The position numbers were made by a program, and so were the translations under genes. A DNA stretch of 64,000 nucleotides from Protea cynaroides (Eukaryota; Streptophyta; Magnoliopsida; Proteales; Proteaceae), in contig CM053265.1 in NCBI GenBank assembly GCA_028583415.1, positions 23,010,830-23,074,829 of the forward strand. Direction: 5' to 3'. The notes below the pieces were generated by a model. It had not been told where the DNA came from. It did not search any database and saw only the letters and a list, made by a program, of their open reading frames with translations. This document shows, piece after piece, positions 10,755-23,589 of the stretch (its first letter is position 1; the number at the start of each line of letters is the position of its first letter).

Positions 10755-12723
10755 TGTCACACCCCAATTCTGGACTAACCAATTGTGATGAAACATTATA
10801 AGAACCAACGGTTCAAATCAGGATTTCATATAGACCATACCTTCCATAATAAACCAAACACATTCCATAATAATCAAAGATAATAATTAAATATCGAAAG
10901 TCTTTATTAATAATGAACTGAGTATCTAATCGTGATAATAAATAATTAAATCAAATTATTTCTAAATGACTCAAGTCATAAAGTAAAATAATCAATTACA
11001 TGTTCCAGTATTCAAATATGATTAAACTGATAAAAAAGCACATTGATTGCATTTGCATGATGGATCAAAATTGCAAATGCAATCAATGTGCTAGGCATTG
11101 TAGGGTGATCACACATCACTGCTCAATGAGTACACATCATGGCTCAGTGAGTAAACAAAACAATGCACAAACATATGCTTGCTTTTAATTCATATCTTTG
11201 GTCTGATTTTAAGTTTCCAACTGTACTATAGAAAGGATTGGCGGCCATTGCACCTCTATACACGAGTGTGTGAATTCACTTAACGGATCAAACACCATTG
11301 CTATCCCACATGCACCCACCATAGAATAGAGATAGAGTTAAAGTGTTTGAATCACACACCGCCAATACTTCCCCTGATGCCCTACCCATACCAATAAGTA
11401 AGCCGCTATTGGCATGGGCTTACAAACTGGGCTTGCAACTAACCAATTCTAATGCCATTCTAATGTATCCAAGGCCTCACCCCAGCATCCCTTAATACGT
11501 CCATAGAGATAGAGCTAAGGCCCCCCGATAGAGTCAAAGACCACACGGTTCGAGACCACCTACCCTGATTCCCTACGACGTAATATTTCTACTAAGATAA
11601 TGGCGATACGAGGATGTCAATGCGAAGCATGGTTTAGAGATCAAATACCCCTCTCCACACAGCACACTAACTACACTCATAAATACATGCCTATTCCTAT
11701 CATCATCCACAATAAGATATAAAACAATAAAGTAAATATGCATGAACAGGAATATCAGTAATATTGGATGACATATGAGATGTACATTACAAGCATATGA
11801 GCATAGAATCATTCATGACATTGGACACAATAAAATAAAGGTAGTTTGTTATTAACCAATTAGTTTAGGTCTTGTTCCCTCACCTGTTAACGATATTTGA
11901 TCTCCTTCGAAGCCTTGCAAATCTCTTTGAATCAATTTAGCAATCTATGAATTATATGAATTTAAGATAAGGTTCATGTATGACAAGTTACAACAGTCGA
12001 AAGTCAAAATAGACCACGGATAGGTGACTGATTGATCTTGTGGTGCATGTTTGTGTTGACCATATCACGTACGGTCGACCCCCTGTGCGACCACACCTAC
12101 GGCCATATGTTTTCCTATATTCTTTCTGAATGACTGTGCTCGACTCTATCATCACCCTATGGTTGACCATAGCTGTGACCATACGAGTTTGGTCAGATTT
12201 TTAGTCTTCCTATGAGTTCCTCCTCTTGGCTCATCAACGGGATTCTCCCTAATGATTATTCATTCACCACAATTCTTAGTTTTTATTAGACTAAGTATCC
12301 TAACACATTCTCCATGATCCCCTTTGAGATTTGCTTAAAAAATCCCAAAGTTGAATCCTCACATTGGGTTTTTATCACAATTTACATTAGAAACTCTTAC
12401 TCTAGGTATTCTATAATTACAGAGACAAGGTTTATACCTTACTTGTTGTAGAGAGTCTATAGAACTCCTTCTCTCAGTCCTTTTCTCTAAATCTCCTTTT
12501 CCTTATCTTCCTCTTCCTTTCTCCCTTAAGTTTTAGGGTTTGATAATGCTCCAAAAGAGTGAAAAAAGATTAAGGAACATCCTTTATATAGAGAGAAACT
12601 CTCCATATAAAGCTCTCCAACAATAGGAAAGAGATCTCCTTTGATTTGGAAAGTTTCCAAATCCTGGAGTTCGATTTGGTTGCGTGCGGTTGGATGTATG
12701 GTCACAAAATCTGTCGACCACAC
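10755..12723 (-). mobile_element. LTR L1, right end missing
   Basis: Starts TGTCACACCCCAATTCTGGA and follows the common LTR plan: CTCAGTGAG motif, GAGATAGAGCTAA modules, TTTAGGTCTTGTTCCCTCACC, first GGTCGACC-like cluster (about 12049-12192), then a minus-strand TATATAA box (12584-12590). The second cluster is cut at about 12723 by unrelated sequence. Confidence 0.75.
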
Positions 12724-13129
12724 TGTGAGGACAAAGATGGAAATCTTTTGAAGTCGCCACCTAGATTTAGGTCTAGGACCTTAGAAATGTGAAATCTCAC
12801 CCCAAGGTAAGACTTCGATTGACTCATGACCCTTAGATTGGAATTCTGGTCCATCGAGATTGGGTAAGTGCGTTACGTTATGGGGAAGGGGGTTAGGCAC
12901 CCAAACCGCCCGATCGAAATCGGTCTCCTATACCTTTCCTATGCTAGACTCTATTTATTAAATTAAACCAAACCAAGTGGTTTGATATCATTGAACCGAA
13001 TCCGTATCCATTGATTGCCTACGTAGACATAATTATTCCGAAAATCAGGTTCACCATCGTAGTTCGTGGATTAAAGTTTATGGATGTGATTTATGCTTGT
13101 GCATGATTAAGTTCTTTGTTCAAGTTGAA
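12724..13129. mobile_element. Fragment resembling a Tat/Ogre-type LTR
   Basis: Contains AAGTCGCCACCTAGATTTAGG and GGGGTTAGGCACCC-like phrases that recur in LTRs of plant Tat-lineage retrotransposons. It runs into the assembly gap. Assignment is from remembered motif similarity only. Confidence 0.4.
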
Positions 13130-13629
13130 NNNNNNNNNNNNNNNNNNNNNNNNNNNNNNNNNNNNNNNNNNNNNNNNNNNNNNNNNNNNNNNNNNNNNNN
13201 NNNNNNNNNNNNNNNNNNNNNNNNNNNNNNNNNNNNNNNNNNNNNNNNNNNNNNNNNNNNNNNNNNNNNNNNNNNNNNNNNNNNNNNNNNNNNNNNNNNN
13301 NNNNNNNNNNNNNNNNNNNNNNNNNNNNNNNNNNNNNNNNNNNNNNNNNNNNNNNNNNNNNNNNNNNNNNNNNNNNNNNNNNNNNNNNNNNNNNNNNNNN
13401 NNNNNNNNNNNNNNNNNNNNNNNNNNNNNNNNNNNNNNNNNNNNNNNNNNNNNNNNNNNNNNNNNNNNNNNNNNNNNNNNNNNNNNNNNNNNNNNNNNNN
13501 NNNNNNNNNNNNNNNNNNNNNNNNNNNNNNNNNNNNNNNNNNNNNNNNNNNNNNNNNNNNNNNNNNNNNNNNNNNNNNNNNNNNNNNNNNNNNNNNNNNN
13601 NNNNNNNNNNNNNNNNNNNNNNNNNNNNN
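13130..13629. other. Assembly gap (500 N)
   Basis: Exactly 500 N, so the true size is unknown. Confidence 1.
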
Positions 13630-15202
13630 CATAGGTTTAAAGGATCAGGAGTAAATCAATGGTAATCAAACTAAATACAAAATGAATTAGACCCAGGGTT
13701 GTTGGTTGCAGGTGGTCCGAATACGTGGAAATAGAGGTTATACAGCTCTTGGCCTCACGGTTACAGGTTCTATCGAGTATATAATGCCATTAGTCAAGGC
13801 ACTATAGGAATAAATCTGGAGAAAGTTTTGGTACATCAATAAATCAGGTATAAAATTGAAAGATGTACATTCAGAATAATTAAACCTTTAACTGATCATT
13901 CAGTTCCTATCTCCATTCATGTTGTTGATCATGAAAGTAGCTTAGATTGGTATAATTAGGACTAATTCTAAGGAAATAATATCTATAACTCCAATTGACA
14001 GGTTGAATCAAGAAGGTATTCTGTCAAGGTACGAGAATTAAAATCAGGTATGTGCATCCTCTATAATAATAAGGATAAGTCGATGCACCACATCCTATAT
14101 ACACATGTCTAGATATATGGCCTCAATAAATTTGATCCTTTGCTGAAAACGTCTGGGGATTCATCTTTAGAAAACATTCCTCAATCCTTATCGGATCATT
14201 TTGTCATGGGGCAGCTATCCCATACATCGATGGCTGTTAAGGGTAACCACCTTGATACACTGCTTGTTGTGCACCAAGCTTCTACACTGAGATGTGCATT
14301 ACTGGGACTTGCTGTATGGTAGGCCCTATGTTATAGCTAACAGGTGTTGGAGGTACAGTGTTGCAACCAATTGGTACTATACATGGTCCGACCTGGAGGT
14401 ATTGGTGTAGCATTGGCAACTTCAGTAGTGATTCACATAGCAACTTGCATAGTCGGCCTCATCTGTTGTTGCTCTTATATTTTTTTGGGCCAAGTTTATT
14501 ACAACCGTGGCTAAGGCACTTGGTAGTCCAGGTAGATTGGCTGGAGTGGCCTGGTTGTTCACTCTTTTGATTTGCTATAGTCTGATTATCATTATTTGGT
14601 ATCTACTCATATGAGTTTTCATTACTTGTTATCGACCTAGATAGTGGTGGGGTCAGCTTACAACCACTTCTTAATGCTCAACGGGTGATGGATAAGTGTG
14701 TGGAGGATCACACTTAGAGTCTCCACGTCACCCAGGAGTATAGCTTCATCTTCTTTTATAGTTACTCTCATTTTTGGTGTATGGCCATTGTTCTCCTATC
14801 TCTGTTGGATTTGGCCCGAGATCTTTTCCTTGACCTCTGTAGAGACTTAGGCATTACTAGCCATTTTCCTTCTTCCTCTGTCATACATCGAGTTTCACAT
14901 CTTGTGAGTATCAACTCGGTATTCCAATGTTCTGGTTACTGTACTATATACTTTGTATACACAGGAAACTATCCGACTTGTAGATCGTACCATATGTTAT
15001 TTGTTTATCAGGATACATTTAGAATTTCTTTTACTATCTATGTATACATATGGTTCTTTATATGAACATTATTGTCTTGTTCAGGTTCTGTTTCAACCAA
15101 TACGGGAGCTTATGGTGTGTTTGTATTAAAGCTTTTAATTTATCCTAACTCAGTTCATGGACTCTAGTGGAAGTATTCAAGTTTGATGGGCAAGGCCTGA
15201 GA
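13630..15202 (-). pseudogene. Internal region of element G0: gag N-terminal remnant plus leader
   Basis: Minus-strand retroelement interior. At about 14440-14570 one frame reads VNNQATPANLPGLPSALATV, matching the gag N-terminal region of E1-E3 (NQANPTNLPTPPMDL, GQTNPTNLPAPPTDL). About 430 bp between gag and the PBS is leader. The part at 13630-14140 is shared with 23590-24110 of G1 but is not recognisable gag. No open frame survives. Confidence 0.6.
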
Positions 15203-15214
15203 GCGTTGATACCA
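15203..15214 (-). other. Primer-binding site of G0
   Basis: The complement reads TGGTATCAACGC, three bases from the LTR end (TGACA act TGG...). The first eight bases match the plant initiator tRNA-Met PBS, TGGTATCAGAGC. Confidence 0.7.
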
Positions 15215-15217
15215 AGT

Positions 15218-17610
15218 TGTCACACCCCAATTCTGGACTAACCAAAATGGTATAATGAACCGTCAATAAACTGATAGTTCAACCAGGATCTTGTATAGGC
15301 TATGCCAACCATGTTAAACCAAAACACATTCCACATTAATCAGAGATAATAAAGTAAATAGCAGAAGTCTTATTAATATTGAACTGAGGTCTAATCATAA
15401 TAAATAATTAATATTCTAGTTATCTCCAAGTAACCAAAACATAATTTAATACATATTAAAAATATCCAAATAAGAAAAAACACTAAGCGCATCCATAGTT
15501 GAAACGCTCACTTAACGAATCATAGTAGTCCTCCATAGCTTGCTCAACCATAGCCGCCACCTGTTCATATATTGGCGTGTCGACATGAACTTCAACCATA
15601 ATACCTGCAACATCAAAAACTAAAAAAAAATTTATACGCGAGGGTCAGTTCTCCAACTTGAGCTCAGTGAGAAAATAAAACAATGCAACAAACATATGCA
15701 TGCATCCAATTCATATCTTTGGTCTGGTTTTTAAGTTTGCAATGTGCTATAGAAAGGATTGGAGGCCCCCACACCTCTATACACGAGTGTGTGAATCCGC
15801 CCAATGGATCAAACACCATTGCCATCCCACATGCACCCACCATGGAATAGAGATAGAGCTAAAGTTTTCGGATCAAACACCGCATAACACTTCTCCTGAT
15901 GCCCTACCCATACCAAGACGTAAGCCCCTACTGGAGAGGGCTTGCAAACTAGGCTTTCAACTAACCAATCTTAAATGTCATCCAGTGTATCCTATGCCTC
16001 AACCCAGCATCCCTCAATACGTCCATAGAGATAGAGCTAAGGCACCCCGGTAGAGTCAGAGACTACACAGTCCGAGACCACCTTCCCTGATGCCCTACGA
16101 CGTAATAGTTCTGCTAAGGTAATGGCGATACGACGATGTCAGTGGACAAGACTTGAGTAGAGATAGAGCTAGAGTCTAGTGACCAGGATGAACCACAATG
16201 TCACATCCTCCCCTTGATGCTCCACTCGCATCAAGCACACTAACAACACACATACAATCACATGTCTATCCCTAGCATCATCATCATCATATTGTAAATA
16301 AACAGAAATAAATATGCATGAGCAAAATATAACAATAATATTGGATGACATGTGAGATGCACATTACAAGCAAGCAATCATAGAATCATTCATGGTATTG
16401 GACACAATGAAATAAAACAGCTTGTTAATATCCAATTAGTTTAGGTCTTGTTCCCTCACCTTTGATTGATGTTTGTTCCTCTCCCAAGCTTTGGAAGTCA
16501 CTTTGAATCTATTAGGAACAATTAATGTATTTAAATTAGGGTTCAAGTTTATCAAATTACAGTAGTCAAAAACCTTGTTTAGTCTCAAAATATGCTTGCT
16601 GTCATCGTGTGGTCGGATGTGTAGTCGAACCTGTGGTCGGACCCTATGGTCACATTTTGTGCGACCATACCATGCGACCACACCTTTCCTGGGAACTTCT
16701 CGAATAGCTGTGGTCGACCCTTTGGTCATCCTGTGGTCGACCATAGGCTGCGACCACATGATGTTTGGTCAATTTTCATCTTTAATCCGAATTCTTCTTG
16801 AGTCGATTCCTTGGCTCATCACTTGGGATCATCCTATGGTTATCATATGGCCATTATTTATAGTTTTTCATTAACCATTATCCCTAATACATCCCTCATG
16901 GTTATCCTTGAGATTTACTCAAAGGATCACATTGATCATATTGGTTTGACATCCCCAATCCACAATAGAAACCTTATTCAATAGAATCTACATCTACAGA
17001 GATAAGTTTCATACCTCACTTGTTGTAGAGAGCTAGAACCTTCTCTTGTAAAACCATTCTCTCAGCCTTCTTCTCCAAATCTCCTTCTTCTCCTTCTCTT
17101 CCTCTCTTTCTTTTCCTCTTAGGTTTAGAGTTTCAATTTGGGTTTTAAAAAAGTAAGAGAGACTAAGGAATGTCCCTTATATAGAGGAAAACCTCCATAT
17201 AGAGTCCCACTTCAATTAGGAAAGAGCCCCCCCCCTCAAATTAAGAAAGTTTCCTAAATACAGAGTCAGTTCAGCATCATGTGGTCACATGTGGGGTTGT
17301 AGAATCCGTCAACCACATGTCCAAAATATACAACCACACATCGTGTGGTCTCATGTGTGGTCTCATGTGTGGTCGACCACACCCCTCAAAACTACTACCA
17401 CACAACCAAAATTTTATAATTTTTAGTTTTTGACTGATTGCTTCCACACGATCTTAAATAGTCAATCACACCAACTAAATTTGACTCGTTGCTTTCCTTA
17501 TCTTGTGGTTTCTTCATACAATTGGTTTACATGAACCGATTTTAATGGGAAGACCGGTCACGACATGAGAATGTAAAGTTAGACCAGGTTCGTGGCATGC
17601 GGGTCTTACA
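15218..17610 (-). mobile_element. LTR L2 (5' LTR side of G0), 2393 bp
   Basis: TGTCACACCCC at the left and GCGGGTCTTACA at the right (TG...CA on the minus strand). A minus-strand TATATAA box lies at 17177-17183, so U3 is about 430 bp. Themed palindrome clusters of the TGTGGTCGACCACA type lie at 16609-16768 (transcribed part) and 17278-17398 (U3, upstream of TATA). Three diverged modules containing GAGATAGAGCTA...CCTGATGC start near 15847, 16025 and 16157. Confidence 0.85.
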
Positions 17611-19441
17611 ACCGCACCTCTATACACAAGTGTGTGAATCCATCTAATGGATCAAACACTATTGCCATCCCACATGGACCTACCATGTAATGGAGATAGA
17701 GCTAAAGTGTTCGGATCACACACAGCCAACACTTCCCCTGATGCCCTACCCATACCAACATGTAAGCCCTTGCTGGTGAGGGCTTGCAAACTGGGCTCGC
17801 AACTAACCAATCCTAATGCCATCCAAATGTATCCAAGGCCTCACCCCAGTATCCCTCAATTTGTTCATAGAGATAGAGCTAAGGCCCCTCGACAGAGTCA
17901 AAGACCATATGGTCCGAGACCACCTCCCCTGATGCCCTACGACGTAATTGTTCCCCTAAGGTAATGGCAATACGATGAAGTCAGTAGGCAAGATTTGAGT
18001 ATAGATAGAGCTAAAGTCTAGTGACCAGGTTGAACCACAATGCCATGTCCTCCCCCTGATGCTCTACTCTCATCCAGCACACTAACCAAACACACAATCG
18101 CATGCCTATTCCTAGCATCATCATCATGTTATAAATAGATAAAAATAAATATGGATGAGTAAAATATAACATGTGAGATTCACATTATAAGCAAGCAAAC
18201 ACAAAAACATTTATGGTATGGGATAAATAAAATAAAATAGTTTGTTATTATCCAATTACTTTAGGTCTTGTTACTTCACCTTTGATTGATGTTTGTTCCT
18301 CTTTCAAGCTTTGAAAATCACTTTGAACATCTTGGGAACCTAAACAATTAATGTATTTAAGTTAAGATTCGATTGTACGAAGTTATAGTAGTTGAAAACC
18401 TTGTTTCGTCTCAAAATATAATTGTTGTTAATGTATGGTCGATACCCTATGGTTTACCCTATGGTCTCAATATATGCAACCATACGGCATATGGTCGATC
18501 CTATGGTCGCACTACTTTCAACCATACGTGCAACCACATAATTTCTGGAAACTTCTTAAATAGCTGTGGTCGACACAATGGTCACCCTATGGTCGACCAT
18601 AGCTGCGACCATACAAAGTTTGGTTGATTTTTACTACTCACACGAGTTCCTCCTCTTGGTTTATTAACGAGATTCACCCTAAGATCATTCTATGGCCTTT
18701 AATCACAGTTTATCATTATCAATTATCCCTAACCTAATCTCTATGGTTTCTCATAAAAACCTATAACTGAATCATTGTATTAGGTTCCATATATTAATAT
18801 GAAAAGAACCTATTCTATCTGATTTACCCTACAGAGTCAAGTCTATACCTTAAGCTTGCTGTAGAGAGATAGAACTCTTCTCTACAAAAACCTTCCTCTC
18901 AACCTTCTTCTCTAAATCTCTTTCTCCTTCTCTTCCTCTCTCTCTTTCTCTCTTAGGTTTAGAGTTTCAATTTGGGTTCTAAAAGAGTGAGAGAGGGTAA
19001 GGGACATCCTTTGTATAGAGAAAAACCTCCATATAGAGTTCTCTTTCAATTAGGAAAGAGTCCTCCTCAAATTAGGAAAGTTTCATAAACACTGAGTCGG
19101 TTCTGGGTTCGTACGGTGGATCGTGCAGTCACATAATTCGTCAACCATACAACCAAAACATGCGACCATACATTGCGCGGTCACAACTTAGTCGACCATA
19201 TGGTCGACCATACCCCTCAAAAATGCTAACATATGTCTAAAATTTATTGGTTTTTAGTTTTTGACTGGTTGCTTCCATACAAACATTAACAGTTAACCAC
19301 ACCAACTAAATTTAACTTGTTGCTTACCTCATCTTGTGGTTTCTTCATACAATTGGTTCACTTAAGCGGGTTATGACGGAAAGATTGGCCACGACACTAG
19401 AACGTAAGATTAAATTGGGTTCGTGGCATGTAGGTCTTACA
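17611..19441 (-). mobile_element. LTR L2b (3' LTR of G1), left end missing
   Basis: Joins L2 directly. It begins at CCGCACCTCTATACAC, equivalent to about position 15770 of L2, so about 550 bp are missing. It ends TAGGTCTTACA next to the polypurine region and pol of G1. Its clusters (18434-18616, 19110-19222) carry the word TATGGTCGACCATA, as does L4, the other LTR of G1, and unlike L2. The TATA box is decayed (TTGTATA near 19010). Confidence 0.8.
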
Positions 19442-19498
19442 ACTCCACCACCCTTAAAAGAAATTTCATTCTCAAAATTTACACGCTCGGATCTTACA
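19442..19498 (-). repeat. Duplicated polypurine-tract unit (57 bp) of G1
   Basis: ACTCCACCACCCTTAAAAGA at 19442 recurs as ACTCCCCCATCCTCAAAAG at 19499. The first unit ends in ATCTTACA, a copy of the LTR's terminal bases. The minus strand thus has two polypurine tracts, each followed by an LTR-like TGTAAGA start. Confidence 0.75.
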
Positions 19499-22400
19499 AC
19501 TCCCCCATCCTCAAAAGTAATTTCGTCCCCAAAACTTGAATGTACTTTGGAGTTGAATTTTTCCTCTTCCCATGCAACCTCTTCCACGTCTTGGCTTTGC
19601 CAGGTTGCCTTCACATAATAAATATCCTGGCTCTGGAGATGTTGTACCTTCCAACTGGTGATTTAGGCTGGTACCACTTCAAAAGTTAAGTCTTCTATCA
19701 AATTCGATGGATCCGCGGTCAATACCTTTAATGGATCTCTAGCGTACTTTTTCAATAGAGACACGTGAAATACGTCGTGTACACTAGAAATAGACGACGA
19801 TAACGCTTGTTGATATACAACTTTTCCACGTCTCTCCAAAATTTTATAAGGTCCAAAACATATATAGGATATAAATTTCCCTTCCTGTTTAATCGTTTCA
19901 AACCATGCATAAGTGATATCTTCAAGAACACTTTGTCACTTATGATGAACTCAAGATCTTGGTGTCTCTTCTAACAACCTTGATCTGTCATGGCCCATTT
20001 TCTTTTATCTTGTCTGTTACTCGACAAGTTTATTCAATAGACTCAGGTCTTACAATTCTTCGCTCTTCGGCTTCATTCCAAAATAAAAGAGTTCGACATT
20101 CCTACCATACCATGCTTCATAGGTGACATCTATATGGTAGCTTGGTAGCAATATCAATTAGCGATAACTTCTCAACTCAAGCTCCTTTTAAAACAATTTC
20201 ATAGGCTCAGAAAATACCTCCTAGGATCTATATAGTCCGCTCCGACTTTCCATCTGTTTGAGGGTAAAATACAGTACTAAACTTTAACTTTGTTCCCATC
20301 GCTTTCTATAGTCCCTCCCAAAACTTTGAGGTAAAGCGTGAGCCTCTGTCTAACACTATGCTCTCAAGTATAATATTTAATCTGAAAATATTATCCACAT
20401 ATAACTTAGCTAACAACTCCAAAGCACACCGAGGTCGTATAGCAATGAAACGAGCCGTCTTTACAAGCCGATCCACAATCACCCAGACCGCGTCAACCTA
20501 TCTGAGAGTCAGTGGTAAACTGGCGACATAGTCCATTGTAATGTAGTTCTACTTCCAAACTGGCTCGGATAGTGGTTGTAGTAAGTCTGCTAGTCTTTGT
20601 CTTTCAGTCTTTACTTGCTGACAATTCAGACACTGAAACTCGCACTAAGCCACATCTGTTACCATTCCTCTTTATCAGTACAATCTCTTCAGGTCATGAT
20701 ACATATTGGTACTCCAGGATGTCTTGAATATAGAGTATAATGGACTCCTATTATTATCCTATTCATGATGTCAGAGTCTTCACCTTTAGGTATTCAGAAT
20801 CTTCCTCTATATCTGAGGACCTTTTTTACATCTAAAGTAAGTCAGAGTTAAGTTTTCTTTTTTTTAAATCTTATTGCACCACTCTTAGATACAGATCCAA
20901 CAAAATTGCTGCTTTTACTTCATCCATCAAATCAAAGACGATCTTTAATGCTGCGAATGCAAGCGAGAAACTATTGCTCTATAAGTTCATCCATAAGTTC
21001 TCACTCAATTAGATCATCATGAGTTTATATTATATGTTGCTCTTCTTCCAAATCTAAATCTGTTGCTACTGAACAGAAGGCGGCATTTGTACGAGGTCCT
21101 CCTTCTGGCTTCATTATTCCCCCTTTTTCTCAAAGCCTCAGCTACTACATTGGCCTTGCCTAAATGGTTTTGGCTATTATACTCATAATCCTTCAGGAGT
21201 TCCAACCATCTCCTTAGCCTCATGTTCAACTCTTTCTAGGTGAAGAGATAAATAAAACTCTTGTAATCTGATTTAATCTGAAATTTCTCGCTATACAGAT
21301 TGTGTTTCTAAGTCTTAATTGCATGAATTACCGCTACTAGCTCTAAGTCATGAGTCAGGAAATTATTTTCATGCTCTTTTAATTTTCTTGAAGCATAGGC
21401 AATCGCTTGTTCTCCTTGTATCAACCCACATCTTAGACCCAATCTAGAAGCATCAGTGTGTAGGGTAAAAGGTTATCCTGGTGTCAGAACGATCAAGATG
21501 GGAGCTGATATCAACCTTGCTTTCAGAGTCTAGAAACATTCTTTACATGTCAGTCCAAACAAACTTTTTCCTTTTTCTTAGCAAACTTGGTAAGAGGTTT
21601 TACGATCTTAGGGTAGTCCTCCATGAATCATCCGTAATAACCAACCAAACCTAAGAAACTTCTAATCTTCGCAATGTTCTTAGGTGCTTCTCACCTTATG
21701 ATTTCTTCTATCTTATTGGGGTCCACTTTTATTCCTTCTGTGAAATTATGTGGCTTAAGAAAATCACTTTGTTTAACTAGAACTCACACTTCATGAACTT
21801 GGCATAAAACTTCTCCATTCACAACCATTGTAAGGCTGTTCTAAGGTCCGTTACAGGACTTTTTTTTCGTCTTTGGAATAAACCAATATATAGTCTAAGA
21901 AAACTATGACCGACGTGTCCAACATGTCATGAAACACCTGATTCATCAGCTCCATAAAAGATGTAAGGGCATTAGTCAAACCAAAGACATAACCAGGAAC
22001 TCATAATGCATATTCTTGATTTTAAAAGCTATCTTTGGAATATCACTGTCCAAATTCTTCCGTTGATGATATCTTGACCGAAAATCAATCTTAGAAAATA
22101 CCTTTGCACCTTGCAGCTGATTAAACAAGTCATCGATCTGATGTAGTAGATATCGATTCTTTATGGTGAGCTTGTTCAATTCTCAATAGTTTATACACAG
22201 TCGAACACTACTGTCCTTCTTCACGAATAGCACTGGCGCTCCCCATGATGAAATACTTAGTCGATTAGAACCTTTGTTTAATAACTCCTATAGTTAAATC
22301 TTCAATTCCTTCAATTCTGTAGGAGCAATTCTATAAGGTGCCTTAGACACAGGTGCTGACCTTGGCAACAAGTCTATGACAAACTTTGTCGCTCGATCAG

Positions 22401-22800
22401 GTGGGAACTCGGGTAAATCTCCTAGAAACACATCAGGGAATTTACGTATCACATTAATATCTTCCTTCTGTGGTGCTTATTTAGTAATGTCTACCATAGA
22501 TACCATATATCAAACTCCTTTCTTTTCAAGGCATCTGTTCACCTTTAGTACAGAGAGGATGAGCTTTTACTTCTTAAGCAATATGCTTCCAATAAAATCA
22601 AATTATGTGCAGTTTTTATTCTTGAATAACAACCTCTTCTATGCACATAACAGCTTTGTAGAGTTGAGACAACTAGTCTATCCCCAAGATGACATCAAAG
22701 TCTGCCATTAAGTTGAATTAGGTTGCATCCAAATTCTGTCCATCCATATAATTTTAATATTTTTCATAATACTCATCTAATACAACATCTAGTCCAAAAG
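19499..22800 (-). pseudogene. Decayed pol of G1 (Tekay-like chromovirus)
   Basis: The order on the minus strand from high to low coordinates is protease, RT, RNase H, integrase, chromodomain region. Seen: an RT block NRYLLHQIDDLFNQLQGAKV then FSKIDFRSRYHQ (about 22080-22150), an RNase H end RRWLELLKDYEYNSQNHLGK with ANVVAEAL (about 21100-21215), and integrase PQTDGKSER (about 20240-20265), where the catalytic Glu is retained. Frameshifts and stops run throughout, so no enzyme could be made. The protease region (about 22350-22800) is barely recognisable. Confidence 0.8.
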
Positions 22801-23589
22801 GGCTTAAACTAGCAAAATCTAATATAAGGGTCTTAATGGCATGTTTAATCTCCTTTTACCTCTTAGTTTTTCAAAGACTATCGTCAATAATCTCATATCC
22901 CAAAAAACTCATTAGCTTACATAAATAATCTTATATTACACTCATTATCTTACATCTCTTTTACCACTATTGTTTTATCCTGATCTCTCTATCATATACC
23001 TCAAAAAGCATCTTTTGATTGTTGACTTACTACATATCCCAAGTCTACCTATAAGCATTAGGGTATATGCTTATATTCTTATCAAATCCACCAAACTCTC
23101 TTGGTTTTTACTCAATCCTCTTATTCATCATTGGAAATAACTCAATAGTAATTGTATTAATCTGAGTATTATCAATGTCATGATTTTCGACTTCATCCTT
23201 ATATTGACTTTTATATATGCTTTTAGAAATATTTTACCTTGAGAAAATTCATACCGATATAGCCATCTGTAACTCTACTTGAGTGCTATCTACTCTTTAC
23301 TGGCTACTCTTGGTAGTTCTCACTTCTTGCTTATACATTCTTTTACAAACTATGACTCAAATCCATCCATCTAGCAATCTCAAAACAGATTCTCCATTAC
23401 TTCATCTAAGGTTTCTTGGCTATAGAGATTTATCTTAATCCAATCATCTTTCCACCAATAATTCCCTTATTAACTAAGTATATTTATCAATGGAGGTTGG
23501 GAATGTAAGAATCAGAATGTTTACCTAAAAAGTGATCCATTTCTTTCTTTCAAATTTGATACGATGACGATCATTTTGTTTTACTTAGT
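22801..23589. other. Unrecognised AT-rich interior of G1
   Basis: By position this should be the rest of gag, but I see no gag motif such as FLKMKP or a CCHC knuckle. It may be a replaced or strongly decayed segment. Confidence 0.4.

Noticed and set aside
13097..13654. Long open frames across the N runs (also 37538-38179)
   Set aside because: They consist of unknown residues over gap placeholders.
15700..16053. Plus-strand frames with SPDALPIP...RACKLGSQLTNP seen in several LTRs (also 17647-17964, 25409-25657, 28847-29065)
   Set aside because: Similarity follows from LTR homology and the repeated GAGATAGAGCTA modules; frames and stops are not kept between copies.
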